A DNA stretch of 64,000 bases from Chthonomonas sp. UBA2017 (GTDB lineage Bacteria; Armatimonadota; Fimbriimonadia; Fimbriimonadales; Fimbriimonadaceae): assembly GCA_002335425.1 (NCBI GenBank), contig DDCB01000047.1:1-64000 (forward strand), written 5' to 3'. Of this stretch, positions 25,743 through 34,854 are shown in pieces; positions within the stretch are counted from its first letter, which is position 1; every line of letters begins with the position of its first letter. The position numbers and the translations under genes are program-made. Below the pieces are notes generated by a model that saw only the letters and a list, made by a program, of their open reading frames with translations, did no database searches and was not told where the DNA came from.

Positions 25743-27024
25743 GGAGCCGGTTCCCGATCTGACCGACCAAGTAAAAGCTCCCGGTGACGAGGATGACCTC
25801 GCCGGGCTGGGTCGCCGCAATCGCCGCATCGATCGCTTCGCTTTGCGAGTCCATGGGCACCACGTCGGCGAGCACTTCTGCCAGTGAGGGGGCGAGTTCG
25901 CGAGGTGGAATGGCGCGAAAAAAGTCGATTGGAGCGACGAGCGCGGTTCGAATCGGCCCGGAGAGTTTCTCGTAAAAGGGCTGCGGGTCGTGACCGGAGA
26001 GCATCGACGTGATCGTGACGAATCGTCGAGGGCCGTACTCTTCAAAGAGGGCTTCGGCGAGTGCTTCGGCCGCGTTGACATTGTGGGCGCCGTCGAGGAG
26101 CCAAACACGGCCCAGCGCTTCGATCTTTTGGTATCGGCCCGGCAACCAAGCCTTCTCGACTCCGAGGCGAACTCGTTCGGGATCACGAACTGCGCCTGCG
26201 GCCTCGAGCGCGGCGACCGCCAAAGCCATATTCGCCGGCTGATACTGACCCGGGAGACCCGGGCGTAAGCCGATGTAAGTGCGTTGAGGGGTCTTGACCT
26301 GAAATCCCGCCATCGTCGGATGAAGTTCGATCTCTTGTCCGAGCCGCCAGACGGGTGCATTTCTTTCCCGTGCGATCTTCAGGATCACCTCCATCGGTTC
26401 GGGCTCCATCGACCCCACGATCACGGGGACTCCTGGCTTGATAATGCCGGCCTTCTCGGCCGCGATCTGGCCGAGCGTATTCCCGAGGAGCGCCATGTGG
26501 TCCCAGCCGATGCTGACGATCACGCTCGCCCTCGGGGTCACGACGTTGGTGGCATCCAATCGCCCGCCGAGTCCGACCTCCAAGGCGACCCATTCGCACT
26601 GCTGACGCATCCAAGCCCAAAACCCGAGGGCGGTTTTCATCTCGAATTCGGTGGGGCCGCCGAGCTCGGTCGAATTCAGGCGCTCCCCAACCGGCATCAG
26701 GGTTTCAATCCCCAAGGCGAACTCCTCTTTTGAAATCGGCTCACGCCCGATTTGAACCCGTTCTCGCGGGTCAAAAACATAGGGACTGAAAAACGCGCCA
26801 GTTTCGAAACCCTGTTCGACCAGGAGCGACTGCAAAAACGCGGTGGTGCTGCCTTTGCCGTTGGTCCCCGCCACATGAATGTACTTCGGGCTCTCGGGAC
26901 CGGCCCCGGTGGCGGCGGTCAAGCCCGCCTCCGCCAAAAAAGCGAGCATCCGGTCCAGTCCCAGCCGCCACCCTCGCTTTTCGAGGCTGCTGAGCGCCGA
27001 AATCGCTTGCTCGAAGGTCATCAT
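25714..27024 (-). CDS. folC: Folylpolyglutamate / dihydrofolate synthase
   Basis: Adds glutamates to folates (and glutamate to dihydropteroate). The 436-residue Mur-ligase fold protein has the ATP loop AGTNGKGSTTAFLQ (about 53-66), the EVGLGGRLDATNVV segment (about 146-159), the SIGWDHMALLG stretch and the DGAHN motif (about 325-329). Double Met at the start; ATG 27024 or 27021. It converges on rseP, with a 29-bp overlap of the 3' ends. Confidence 0.94.
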   Translation of the reverse strand: MMTFEQAISALSSLEKRGWRLGLDRMLAFLAEAGLTAATGAGPESPKYIHVAGTNGKGSTTAFLQSLLVEQGFETGAFFSPYVFDPRERVQIGREPISKEEFALGIETLMPVGERLNSTELGGPTEFEMKTALGFWAWMRQQCEWVALEVGLGGRLDATNVVTPRASVIVSIGWDHMALLGNTLGQIAAEKAGIIKPGVPVIVGSMEPEPMEVILKIARERNAPVWRLGQEIELHPTMAGFQVKTPQRTYIGLRPGLPGQYQPANMALAVAALEAAGAVRDPERVRLGVEKAWLPGRYQKIEALGRVWLLDGAHNVNAAEALAEALFEEYGPRRFVTITSMLSGHDPQPFYEKLSGPIRTALVAPIDFFRAIPPRELAPSLAEVLADVVPMDSQSEAIDAAIAATQPGEVILVTGSFYLVGQIGNRLLKELSSPAE

Positions 27025-27062
27025 TTCTGGGTGAATCGTACCCAGCCCACGGAGGGCCGAAG

Positions 27063-27068
27063 TAAGAT
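27063..27068 (+). promoter_or_regulatory. Leaderless -10 box, YcaQ-like gene
   Basis: TAAGAT is followed by GGCCGC and the ATG at 27075; no SD is present. Confidence 0.55.
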
Positions 27069-27074
27069 GGCCGC

Positions 27075-28253
27075 ATGGACCTGAAGCAGAGGATTCGGGC
27101 TTGGACCTGGCATCGGCAAGGGCTCGACGGATCGGCGAGCGGAAGCAGCGCCTCGGAGGTACTCCGAACTCGGGGATGGATGCGAACCGTGGGCGGAGCC
27201 AACCCCTACTTAGGCTTATGGGCTCGCGCGAGGTTGACGCGATCTGAGGTGGATGCTGAGCTCGCCACCGGTTCGATCCAAGAAGTTCCGAGCGCTCGGG
27301 GATGCACGTACGTCATGAGCCATTGCGATTGCGCCTTGGGTTTAGTCGCGGGCCAAGGGATCCGACCCGACGTAGGAATGGCCGAAAGATATTTGGGTTT
27401 CTCGTCCGAAGATCGGCGGCTCCTTGAGATCGACATACTGAACGCTCTCACCCTGGGAGCGCTTGATCCAAAGGGCCTTCGGGAGGCTCTCGGCGAGAAG
27501 ATTCGGCACTTTGGTCCAGAAGGCAAAAAGCGCGGGCTCACCACGAGCCTTTCGATCGGGCTCGGCAGTCTGCAAGCCGAAGGCAAGATTCGCCGAATCC
27601 CGACCAACGGTCGGCTCGACCAAGAGCGATATGCCTACGCTATGTGGGACCCGAGTCCTTGGACCGAACCTCGTCCGACGCTGCTGGATTACGCGACCGC
27701 TTACTGGCTTTGGGCGGGCCCGGCCAGCGTCAAGCAGTTCAAGACATTTTCCGGTCTGGCGATGCGAGACATTCAGCCCTTGGTGGCGGAGCTTGAGTTG
27801 AAGCCTTGTGGCCCGGATTCGGACCTGTTGCTCCTTCCGCAAGATCGGGCGGCCTTTGAGCAAATAGAGGCCAAAACCGAGCCGCAAGTCCATTTCGTGG
27901 GCAGTCTGGATGGCATCTTGCACTTGCGGGGAGACCTCAATCTGCTCCTAGATCAGGAGGATCTCGGCCGCTCAGGCATCTCGCCCGCGAAGAGCGCGAG
28001 TAGCTTGTCCGAAGTGAGTAGCCACCTCATTCTTGATCGAGGGAGGCTCATCGGAATGTGGGAATTCGATCCCGATGAAGGCGAAATCGTCTTGGACCTT
28101 TGGGCCCCTCGGTCCGATGCACTCGACTCCGCGCAGCAAGAGGCGGCCACGATGATTCGAGACCATCTGGGAGACGCTCGCTCGTTCTCTCTGGATACTC
28201 CGGCCTCACGACGCCCCCGGATCGATGCGATGCGACGGGGAGCCCGGACATGA
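27075..28253 (+). CDS. Winged-helix (YcaQ/HTH_42-like) protein, possible DNA glycosylase
   Basis: A 392-residue protein that resembles the winged-helix DNA-binding family containing YcaQ/AlkX, which unhooks interstrand DNA crosslinks. Tandem winged helices are predicted across about 1-190 (GLYLGLWAR-like N-terminal segment, then LDPKGLREALGEKIRH) and the C-terminal half is beta-rich with the conserved HLILDRGRLIGMWEFDPDEGE segment (about 313-333). The catalytic QxQ/QxD motif of YcaQ is not obvious, so it may belong to the sister group without glycosylase activity. It overlaps the DinB gene by 4 nt. Confidence 0.75.
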   Translation: MDLKQRIRAWTWHRQGLDGSASGSSASEVLRTRGWMRTVGGANPYLGLWARARLTRSEVDAELATGSIQEVPSARGCTYVMSHCDCALGLVAGQGIRPDVGMAERYLGFSSEDRRLLEIDILNALTLGALDPKGLREALGEKIRHFGPEGKKRGLTTSLSIGLGSLQAEGKIRRIPTNGRLDQERYAYAMWDPSPWTEPRPTLLDYATAYWLWAGPASVKQFKTFSGLAMRDIQPLVAELELKPCGPDSDLLLLPQDRAAFEQIEAKTEPQVHFVGSLDGILHLRGDLNLLLDQEDLGRSGISPAKSASSLSEVSSHLILDRGRLIGMWEFDPDEGEIVLDLWAPRSDALDSAQQEAATMIRDHLGDARSFSLDTPASRRPRIDAMRRGART

Positions 28254-28696
28254 ACCCCCTCATCGAGACCTGGCAGATTCACGACCGGATTAACCAATTC
28301 ATGCTCGCGGCGATTCTTCCCGAGCAGTTAGCCCTGAAAGTCGAGCGAGCCAAATCGGTGGGCGGCCAGTTCAGCCATCTCCACAACGTTCGGCTCATGT
28401 GGCTCAAATCTGCGGCTCCCGATCTCTTGGTGGGGCTCAGTAAATTAGAAGACGCAGATCACCCCACCCTGATGCAGGCGCTCGAAGCCTCGGGAAGAGC
28501 CATCAGCCAGTTGATCGACCAGAGCCTCGTATCCGGGAAGGTAAAGGGATTCAAACCTCATGTCCAAGCCTTTGTGGGCTATCTGATTTCGCATGAGTCG
28601 TTCCATCGAGCCCAAGCCGAGCTCACCTTGCGACAATTGGGGCAACCCTTGCCCGACAAGATCGCCTACGGGATGTGGGAGTGGGGGGTCCGCTAG
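28250..28696 (+). CDS. DinB-like four-helix protein
   Basis: A 148-residue protein of the DinB/YfiT metalloenzyme superfamily, which includes thiol-dependent S-transferases. It has the expected helix layout with putative metal ligands H46 (FSHLHNVRLMWL) and the late pair in ISHESFHRAQAELTLRQ (about H119, H123). The ATG overlaps the upstream stop by 4 nt, so it is co-translated with the winged-helix protein; the two often occur together in GC-rich genomes. Substrate unknown. Confidence 0.8.
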   Translation: MNPLIETWQIHDRINQFMLAAILPEQLALKVERAKSVGGQFSHLHNVRLMWLKSAAPDLLVGLSKLEDADHPTLMQALEASGRAISQLIDQSLVSGKVKGFKPHVQAFVGYLISHESFHRAQAELTLRQLGQPLPDKIAYGMWEWGVR

Positions 28697-28708
28697 GCTC
28701 AATTCAGG

Positions 28709-28714
28709 TAGAAT
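28709..28714 (+). promoter_or_regulatory. -10 box of grpE operon
   Basis: TAGAAT at 28709-28714 gives a transcript start near 28721 and a 15-nt leader before the grpE ATG at 28736. No heat-shock CIRCE element (TTAGCACTC inverted repeat) is seen. Confidence 0.45.
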
Positions 28715-28735
28715 AGGGGCTCCCTTTGAGCAACT

Positions 28736-29302
28736 ATGACCGACTCTGAGACCTTGGAAAATCAATCGCCGAATGGGGGCCCTGGGAGGACCCCAGAACA
28801 CCCCGGCGAGATCGAACTTTCGCCCGAAGAAATGGTGCGTCGCTTGTTGGACGAGCGAGAGTCCTTGCTCGCCGAGCGGGACCAAGCCAAAGACCATGCC
28901 TTAAGAACCTTGGCTGAGATGCAAAATTTCCGCCGCCGACAGCAAGACGAAATGAGCTCGGTCCGAAAGTTTGCCACCGAGCAGCTGGTGAGCCAACTCA
29001 TCCCTGTTCTGGACAACTTCGAGCGGACCTTAGCCGCCGCCGAGTCGGGCGCGAGCTTGGAGACTTTGCTCGACGGAGTCCGAATGATCGACCGGCAACT
29101 GCGAACGGCGCTGGAGAGCGTGCAACTCCGGAGGATGGAGGCGTTGGGTCAGCCGTTCAATCCCGATCACCACGAAGCGATCGCCGCGGAAGACTCGCTC
29201 GAGGTCGAAGAGGGAACTATTTTGCAAGAAATTCAGCCGGGCTATCTGATGGCGGACCGAGTCGTGCGCCCGGCTATGGTCAAAGTGAGTCGGAAGTCGT
29301 GA
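28736..29302 (+). CDS. grpE: Co-chaperone GrpE
   Basis: Nucleotide exchange factor for DnaK. The 188-residue protein has an acidic, disordered N-terminus, a long coiled coil (about 30-90, with LAEMQNFRRRQQDEM) and the C-terminal beta domain ending GYLMADRVVRPAMVKVS. dnaK and dnaJ are not adjacent; instead glmM follows with a GTGA overlap, an unusual setting. Confidence 0.94.
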   Translation: MTDSETLENQSPNGGPGRTPEHPGEIELSPEEMVRRLLDERESLLAERDQAKDHALRTLAEMQNFRRRQQDEMSSVRKFATEQLVSQLIPVLDNFERTLAAAESGASLETLLDGVRMIDRQLRTALESVQLRRMEALGQPFNPDHHEAIAAEDSLEVEEGTILQEIQPGYLMADRVVRPAMVKVSRKS

Positions 29303-30672
29303 ACCATCTCAAGTTCGGGACGGATGGGGTTCGCGGCGTCGCGAATACCGAGCTGACCCCCGAATTCGCCTTTCGTCTCGGATTGGCCGCTGGGGAAGCC
29401 TTAGGGCGAGGTTCGCGAGCCCTGATGGGGCGAGATACTCGCAAAAGTGGGTCGATGCTGGGCGCGGCCGTCGCGGCCGGGCTCTGCTCTGCGGGAGTCG
29501 ACGTCACGACCTTGGGAGTCGCTCCTACCGGAGCCATCAGCGCCCTGACCCGGATGGAGGAATATCACCTCGGCGTGGTCATCAGCGCCAGCCACAATCC
29601 GGCTCCCGACAACGGGATCAAGCTGTTGGCCCAGGACGGTCGAAAGGTCTCCGCCGAGTTTGAAAAAGGGGTGCAAGAGCGGATCTCTGGAGACGTGGGC
29701 GACCGCCCGTCGGGAGTGATGGTCGGCGAGATCCACGCCCGCCCCGAGCTTCTGGAGCGGTATATGACGATGCTCGAAACGATCGTCCCAGAGCGGCTCG
29801 AAGGCCTTAAAGTCGCCGTCGACGGCAGTCAAGGAGCGGGATTTGAACTCGGTCCAGAGATTTTTCGCCGACTGGGGGCTGAAGTGATCGAGACCGCCAC
29901 CACCCCCGATGGTCTGAATATCAATCAGGGGTGCGGCGCCACCCATCCGGCCAACATCCAGAAATTCGCGCACGAAGTGCAAGCAGACGTCGGCGTCGCA
30001 TTCGATGGCGATGCGGATCGCGCCATCTTTAGTGACTCGCAAGGCGAACTCATCAATGGGGACCGAACTCTCGGCATCTGGGCGGCCCATTGGAAATCGC
30101 ACCATCAGCTTCAACCCGCCGTCGTTGTCGGGACCGTCATGAGCAATGGCGGATTCGAAGAGTATCTCAGTCAAAACGGCGTCCAGCTTGAACGAACTCC
30201 CGTCGGGGACAAGTACGTGAGCGCTCGCATGACCGAACTCGGTGCGCTCGTCGGCGGGGAACAGAGTGGTCACTTGATTTTTATCGAGCGCGGGCCGACC
30301 GGCGACGGATTGATCACGGCGCTCGAACTGTTGCGGGTGCTCAAGAGGGAAGGTCGCCCCCTCTCGTCCATGATGAACGACTTTAAGAACTGGCCCCAGT
30401 TGCTGGTCAACGTGGGGCTTCGGTCTCGCGACGGATGGGACCAGGGTCCGTTGGTTCAACAAGCGTTAGCCGAGGGGGCGGCCAGGCTGGGCAGTTCGGG
30501 TCGTCTGGTTGTTCGGCCCAGCGGCACTCAGCCGATGGTCCGGGTGATGGTCGAGGCGAAAGATGAAGCCCTGAGAGATGAAATCGCGGAGTCCATCGTC
30601 TCCGCCATGGCCCAAGAACTCGGCGGCACGATCTATTCCCGAGTGGACTTAACCCATGCTCTGGGCGATTGA
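29299..30672 (+). CDS. glmM: Phosphoglucosamine mutase
   Basis: Interconverts glucosamine 6- and 1-phosphate, feeding GlmU. The 457-residue protein has the catalytic phosphoserine loop VISASHNPAPDNGIK (about 94-108), the metal loop DGDADRAIF (about 236-244), GEQSGHLIF and the phosphate-binding RPSGTQPMVRV near the C-terminus. GTG start overlapping the grpE stop. It overlaps coaX by 17 nt. Confidence 0.96.
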   Translation: MNHLKFGTDGVRGVANTELTPEFAFRLGLAAGEALGRGSRALMGRDTRKSGSMLGAAVAAGLCSAGVDVTTLGVAPTGAISALTRMEEYHLGVVISASHNPAPDNGIKLLAQDGRKVSAEFEKGVQERISGDVGDRPSGVMVGEIHARPELLERYMTMLETIVPERLEGLKVAVDGSQGAGFELGPEIFRRLGAEVIETATTPDGLNINQGCGATHPANIQKFAHEVQADVGVAFDGDADRAIFSDSQGELINGDRTLGIWAAHWKSHHQLQPAVVVGTVMSNGGFEEYLSQNGVQLERTPVGDKYVSARMTELGALVGGEQSGHLIFIERGPTGDGLITALELLRVLKREGRPLSSMMNDFKNWPQLLVNVGLRSRDGWDQGPLVQQALAEGAARLGSSGRLVVRPSGTQPMVRVMVEAKDEALRDEIAESIVSAMAQELGGTIYSRVDLTHALGD

Positions 30673-31429
30673 CATCGGCAACACTCAGACCGTTGTCGGA
30701 ATTCACGACGGCGAGGCGTGGCGAGCCCATTACCGGTTCGAATCCGACAGCTTGAGGACCGAAGACGAGTGGATCGCATTGCTCAAGCCTCTCCTGGATT
30801 TGCACCAGCTTGAGGTCCGCGCGACCCAAGTCGTCCTGGCCTCGGTCGTCCCTTCGGCGACGACCACCTGGAAGCGGCTGGCGGATCGATACCTTCAGGC
30901 CGAGGCGTGGGAGCTTCGCACCGGGCAACAGGTCGGGCTGGAAGTCGTCTATCACCCCGCGGACGGAGTGGGGGCCGACCGAATCGCGAATGCTCTGGGG
31001 GGATTGGCCTTGGCTGATCCTCCATTGATCTTGGTGGATTTTGGAACGGCCACGACGCTCGACGCGGTCGATTTGCGCGGGGCCTATGTTGGGGGCGCGA
31101 TCATGACTGGCATCGAGGTCTCGATGCAGGCTTTGTTTCAACGCACCGCCAAACTTCCCATGATCGAACTCAGCGTCGCCGGTCCGGTGATCGGAAAAAC
31201 GACGACAGAAGCGCTCCAAAGCGGCCTTGTTCGAGGGTATGTCGGGGCGATTGAGGCCCTGATCCAAGCGTTTCGGACAGAGCTGGGCGACGATGCCCGA
31301 GTGATCGCGACCGGGGGCTTGGGCAAGAAGTTTCGAGACCTTTGTCCGTCCATCGAGTCGTACGATGAGTGGCTCACTTTGGAGGGCCTTCGGGTTGCAG
31401 CGAGTCGATGGTCGCCAGGTGCTCGCTGA
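30656..31429 (+). CDS. coaX: Type III pantothenate kinase
   Basis: First step of coenzyme A synthesis. The 257-residue ASKHA-fold protein has DIGNTQTVVGIHDG (5-18), the GVGADRIANALG segment (about 101-112) and DFGTATTLDAVD (about 124-135). The ATG lies within the glmM 3' end. Its own 3' end overlaps the convergent HhH gene by 56 bp. Confidence 0.95.
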   Translation: MLWAIDIGNTQTVVGIHDGEAWRAHYRFESDSLRTEDEWIALLKPLLDLHQLEVRATQVVLASVVPSATTTWKRLADRYLQAEAWELRTGQQVGLEVVYHPADGVGADRIANALGGLALADPPLILVDFGTATTLDAVDLRGAYVGGAIMTGIEVSMQALFQRTAKLPMIELSVAGPVIGKTTTEALQSGLVRGYVGAIEALIQAFRTELGDDARVIATGGLGKKFRDLCPSIESYDEWLTLEGLRVAASRWSPGAR

Positions 31430-32264
31430 GGAGCTCTCGCAGCGCGGGCCGGACCCGGGCAAGGTCGCGAGCCTCACGAAGTCCGAAGTATGTCGTTCCC
31501 ATGTTGAACCGAATGCCGCTCACTCCGGCGCGCCGGGTGTATTTGGCGAGCTTGCCCGCGATCACCCAGTCGGCGGCGTGATGGTCACGAAGTTCGGGGA
31601 CGACGATCTCGGCGACTTGGCGAGTCCAACGGTCGATCGGTTGGATAAAGAGCCGGTCCTTGGGGTCAAGCTGGTCTTCGAGGTTCAGAAGGAAGCAGAC
31701 GTCGCGCAAGAACGTGCTGGTCGTCTTGGGCCCGACGCCTCGGATGTCCACCAGCCGTAAAAAAGGGGCTTCGATCCGGTCCGTCGCCATTACAGACCGC
31801 TCAATCCATTGGGCAATGCTCCCCACGCCATCATGGCGGAAGATCTCTTGGGCGAGTTCAAGGATTCCGGCGATCAATCCTTGATTGAGTTGCTCGGGGT
31901 TCTTGCGATTTCTCTCGACGCAGATCTCAGAGAACGCCTGCCAGATCGATTCTCCGTTCGGCTCGCTCAAAACCTCGGCAAATGTCTCTTTGCTCGCGAT
32001 GCGACTGAGCGCGACACTCGCAATTTGGCCGAGTTCGGCGCGGTCTTTGCCTCTTCGGGCGAAGGCGTAGTGACTATAGAACGCCCGGACGCAGGAATAG
32101 GGGTCCCGAAGTTCGGCCCGAATGTCGTCGAGGCGCGGACTAGGAGCCCGCAACGCGGACTGCAAGTGGGGAAGGGTGATTTCAGCGAGATAGCGGTCGG
32201 CTCGGTCGCCCGAAAGCACCCGCAAGAGAATCAGGGCTTCGGAATCGATGGCCTGAAAGGGCAT
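31374..32264 (-). CDS. HhH-GPD-like protein, uncharacterised
   Basis: A 296-residue, mostly helical protein. Residues about 170-190 form a helix-hairpin-helix (LVDIRGVGPKTTSTFLRDV, with GVGPK at 176-180) followed 30 residues later by PIDRWTRQVAEIV, where D211 falls where the catalytic Asp of HhH-GPD DNA glycosylases (…VDTHVRRV) would be. The rest does not look like Nth, MutY or AlkA and lacks a Cys cluster. GGAG sits 7 nt before the ATG at 32264. It begins 30 nt behind the pseudo-caspase gene on the same strand. A DNA-repair role is inference from the motif alone. Confidence 0.65.
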   Translation of the reverse strand: MPFQAIDSEALILLRVLSGDRADRYLAEITLPHLQSALRAPSPRLDDIRAELRDPYSCVRAFYSHYAFARRGKDRAELGQIASVALSRIASKETFAEVLSEPNGESIWQAFSEICVERNRKNPEQLNQGLIAGILELAQEIFRHDGVGSIAQWIERSVMATDRIEAPFLRLVDIRGVGPKTTSTFLRDVCFLLNLEDQLDPKDRLFIQPIDRWTRQVAEIVVPELRDHHAADWVIAGKLAKYTRRAGVSGIRFNMGTTYFGLREARDLARVRPALRELLSEHLATIDSLQPEGPPK

Positions 32265-32294
32265 GTTCACGCTCCTTCAGGCCTCATTCTCCTG

Positions 32295-33650
32295 TCAAAA
32301 CCGCGCGTCGGACGCCATATTGGTCAGCACCGGCAACGTCGGCGTCTGATTGCTCGATCCGCCCGTTTCCCCCGTGTCGCCTCGGCGAATCCGGTAGAAA
32401 ACTTGCCAACCGAATTCCGTCACCGGCACTCGATTGGACCGGAATTCCGCGAGAACGGACGTAAATGCCTGAGTGTAAAGCCCAGTGAGTTGGCCTTGGC
32501 GAACGGTCCCATAAACCGGCTCTCCCGGAACCGAGGCTTGAGTCTGGGCAATCATGCCGACTCGGGGAACTTCTTGACCGAAGTACCGTCCCGCCACGAT
32601 GGGACGATTGACTTGGAAGAACGCAAAGATGCGGGCCCCCTTGCCCATAAAGACTTGATACAGTTCGGCTTTGGCGACCATGGTCGAGGTGTCGCTTGTG
32701 AGCTCGGTGTCCACCCCAGCGAGAAAGTCCTTTCCATCCAGGTTGAAGCCGTTGCCGGTAAAGTAGATCAAGAGTGTGGCGCCATCGGGCATTCGGTCGG
32801 CCAGAGCCTTGGCGCTGGTCATGATCTGGGCCGCCGTCGAATTCTGGACGACATCCACATTCGCTTCGGGATAGCCCGCATGCGTCACAAGCGCCTCTCG
32901 GACCACGAGCGCATCGCTCGCGGCGAAAGGAACAACTCCATCCGGAATTCGGCTTTCTGAATTTCCGATCACCAAGGCGAACTTCGTGGCGACGGGCTGG
33001 ACGCGCCCGGCCAAGGTCGTCGGGTTGGAGGCCAATTGACCGGGTGTAGCCTGGCCCGGAGTTGTCGACGGGTCGGTCGGGTTGATCGGAGTTGCGGGGA
33101 TACTTGCACTTCCGCTCGAAGCGTTCATGATCGCCGCATTCTCTTCGGGGGCCAGGAGCTCGGAATCCACTTTCCAAGTGAATTTGCCGCTGAGGGCTTG
33201 AAGCCGCTGCTCCAGCCGTTGAGTCCCTTCGACATCTCGCAACTGAGTGTAGGCCTGGCCCAAGAAGTAGAACGTCTCGCGGCTGTTTTGACCCTTGGCG
33301 AGCAGAGCTTCCCATTCGCCCGCCGCCGTTTTTAGGTCGGTCATCATGCTCGCCTGGTCAGACGAAGCGGTCGCTCGTCGATACAGAGCATAGGCGGCCC
33401 CAAAGTTGGGCGAATACGGCGCCCCATTTCGCCATCGGCGAGGATCGGTGACGGGGCCCGGGAGGTTCGTCGGCCCCGAAAAGTCCTCGGGACGGCTGGC
33501 GACGGCCTCTTGGAATTTAGCACGAGCTAAATCCCATTGGCTGGATTTCAGGGCTTTCATCGCGGCGTCGTAGCTTTCGCTCCAGGTTTGAGCGGAAGCA
33601 AGGACGGTCGACGCAACCAAGATCAGAAGAAACGCAAGGCTCTTTTTCAT
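32295..33650 (-). CDS. Exported pseudo-caspase with TPR-like N-terminus
   Basis: A 451-residue protein with a signal peptide (1-20, ASAQ), TPR-like helices (about 22-150), a Pro/Ser/Thr linker and a caspase/metacaspase-like fold (about 223-400: KFALVIGNSES, ASDALVVREAL, LLIYFTGNG). In active members the last motif is GHG and a Cys follows in DxCFSG; here they read GNG and FFQVNRP, so both His and Cys are missing and the domain cannot be an active cysteine peptidase. It lies 11 nt behind the beta-barrel gene. Probably a scaffold or binding protein at the envelope. Confidence 0.72.
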   Translation of the reverse strand: MKKSLAFLLILVASTVLASAQTWSESYDAAMKALKSSQWDLARAKFQEAVASRPEDFSGPTNLPGPVTDPRRWRNGAPYSPNFGAAYALYRRATASSDQASMMTDLKTAAGEWEALLAKGQNSRETFYFLGQAYTQLRDVEGTQRLEQRLQALSGKFTWKVDSELLAPEENAAIMNASSGSASIPATPINPTDPSTTPGQATPGQLASNPTTLAGRVQPVATKFALVIGNSESRIPDGVVPFAASDALVVREALVTHAGYPEANVDVVQNSTAAQIMTSAKALADRMPDGATLLIYFTGNGFNLDGKDFLAGVDTELTSDTSTMVAKAELYQVFMGKGARIFAFFQVNRPIVAGRYFGQEVPRVGMIAQTQASVPGEPVYGTVRQGQLTGLYTQAFTSVLAEFRSNRVPVTEFGWQVFYRIRRGDTGETGGSSNQTPTLPVLTNMASDARF

Positions 33651-33661
33651 GAAGGGGTCCG

Positions 33662-34819
33662 TTATTTGCCGAATCGGTAGGTCACTCCGAGACCGAGGTC
33701 CCAAGCTCCACCCCGACTAGGGGAAGCAAAGTTCAAGTCAAAGGAGACGTTGCTCGAAAGGGGGCGAACTCCGAATCCGACGGTGAAGGTGTTCCGGTTG
33801 CCTCCGTCGTTGCTGATATTCACCGTGTTGAAGCCGAGTCGTAGGGGGATTCGGTAGTTCGACCAGTGGTAGTTGTATTCAAAGCCACCGCCGAACGAAA
33901 TCGCGTCGTCGGTCGCAGCTGCCCCGCCGGATCGACCGTCGAAATAGCTGTCAATTTGCAGTCCATAGACCAAGAAATCTCGACCACCTCGGAATCCGGA
34001 TCGGGAGCCGGCCATGCCGAGAGACGCCTTCGCGGGCACTCGGTCGTAAATCGCGCTGGTGCGGTCATTCCCGCTGAGGTCGATCGCCGTCCGATAGCTG
34101 GCTCCAATGACCATGTTCGAGTTGCCCTTGGGCTGAAACTGGACGCCAACGACGCCGCCAAATCCTGTCCCGATCTGGGAGTTGTCCACCGAAACGTTCC
34201 CGCGGTCGTTGCCGGCGGCATCTTGCAGGTTATAGCGCAGTAGATTTTCGACGCCGACACTCGCCATCACGAGCCCGATCCCCCAGCTAAGGCCGGAGCC
34301 GTTCGACGTGCCATAGCCCAGAGTGAACAGATCCACCTTGACTTTGGTGAGCTCACTGTAGTTTTGGACCCGCAGGTCGCCGTCGGTCAGGTTATTGCCC
34401 GAACGGAGGTCGCGCAGGAAGCCGGCCGTGGTGTAGCTCAGACCAAAGCTTCCTCGGTGCTTGCCGGAGCCAGACTTCCAGGGCATGACGAGCCCCATAT
34501 GGGTGGCGGCCCGGCCCCCTGAGGTTGGAGTGGATCGAGTTGTGGGATCGCGAAAATCGTTTTCGACGGTCGTGGTGGTTTCGGGGAGATTGCGGATGGC
34601 CATTCCGAATTGGCCTCGATCCACCAAGCCGAGACCAGCCGGGTTCGACAGAGCGCTGGTGGTGTCCGATCCGCTGACGGCGGTGCCACCCCCCATCCCC
34701 ATGGCTCGGGTCCCGGAGTCGATTGCGTTCAAAACGTCGGTGACTTGCGCTGATCCGAGTTGCGGCAAACCGGCGATGGATCCCGCCAGGAGACCAATGA
34801 CCAAAATCCGTGTCTTCAT
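33662..34819 (-). CDS. Outer-membrane beta-barrel protein (FadL/PorV-like)
   Basis: A 385-residue protein with signal peptide (1-25, ending LGSAQ) and then SGTRAMGMGGGTAVSGSDTT followed by SNPAGLGLV, the pattern that starts FadL/PorV/UPF0164-type barrels (RAxGMGxAxxAxxxDxxAxxxNPAGL). The remainder is a string of amphipathic strands ending in an aromatic-X terminal strand (LGLGVTYRFGK), as needed for BAM insertion. ATG 34819 is preferred for the signal peptide; ATG 34834 adds five residues. It is in a run with a secreted Ig-like protein and the pseudo-caspase. Confidence 0.78.
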   Translation of the reverse strand: MKTRILVIGLLAGSIAGLPQLGSAQVTDVLNAIDSGTRAMGMGGGTAVSGSDTTSALSNPAGLGLVDRGQFGMAIRNLPETTTTVENDFRDPTTRSTPTSGGRAATHMGLVMPWKSGSGKHRGSFGLSYTTAGFLRDLRSGNNLTDGDLRVQNYSELTKVKVDLFTLGYGTSNGSGLSWGIGLVMASVGVENLLRYNLQDAAGNDRGNVSVDNSQIGTGFGGVVGVQFQPKGNSNMVIGASYRTAIDLSGNDRTSAIYDRVPAKASLGMAGSRSGFRGGRDFLVYGLQIDSYFDGRSGGAAATDDAISFGGGFEYNYHWSNYRIPLRLGFNTVNISNDGGNRNTFTVGFGVRPLSSNVSFDLNFASPSRGGAWDLGLGVTYRFGK

Positions 34820-34854
34820 CTTTCTATGTCCCATCCTGAGTTCAAATCGAGTTG

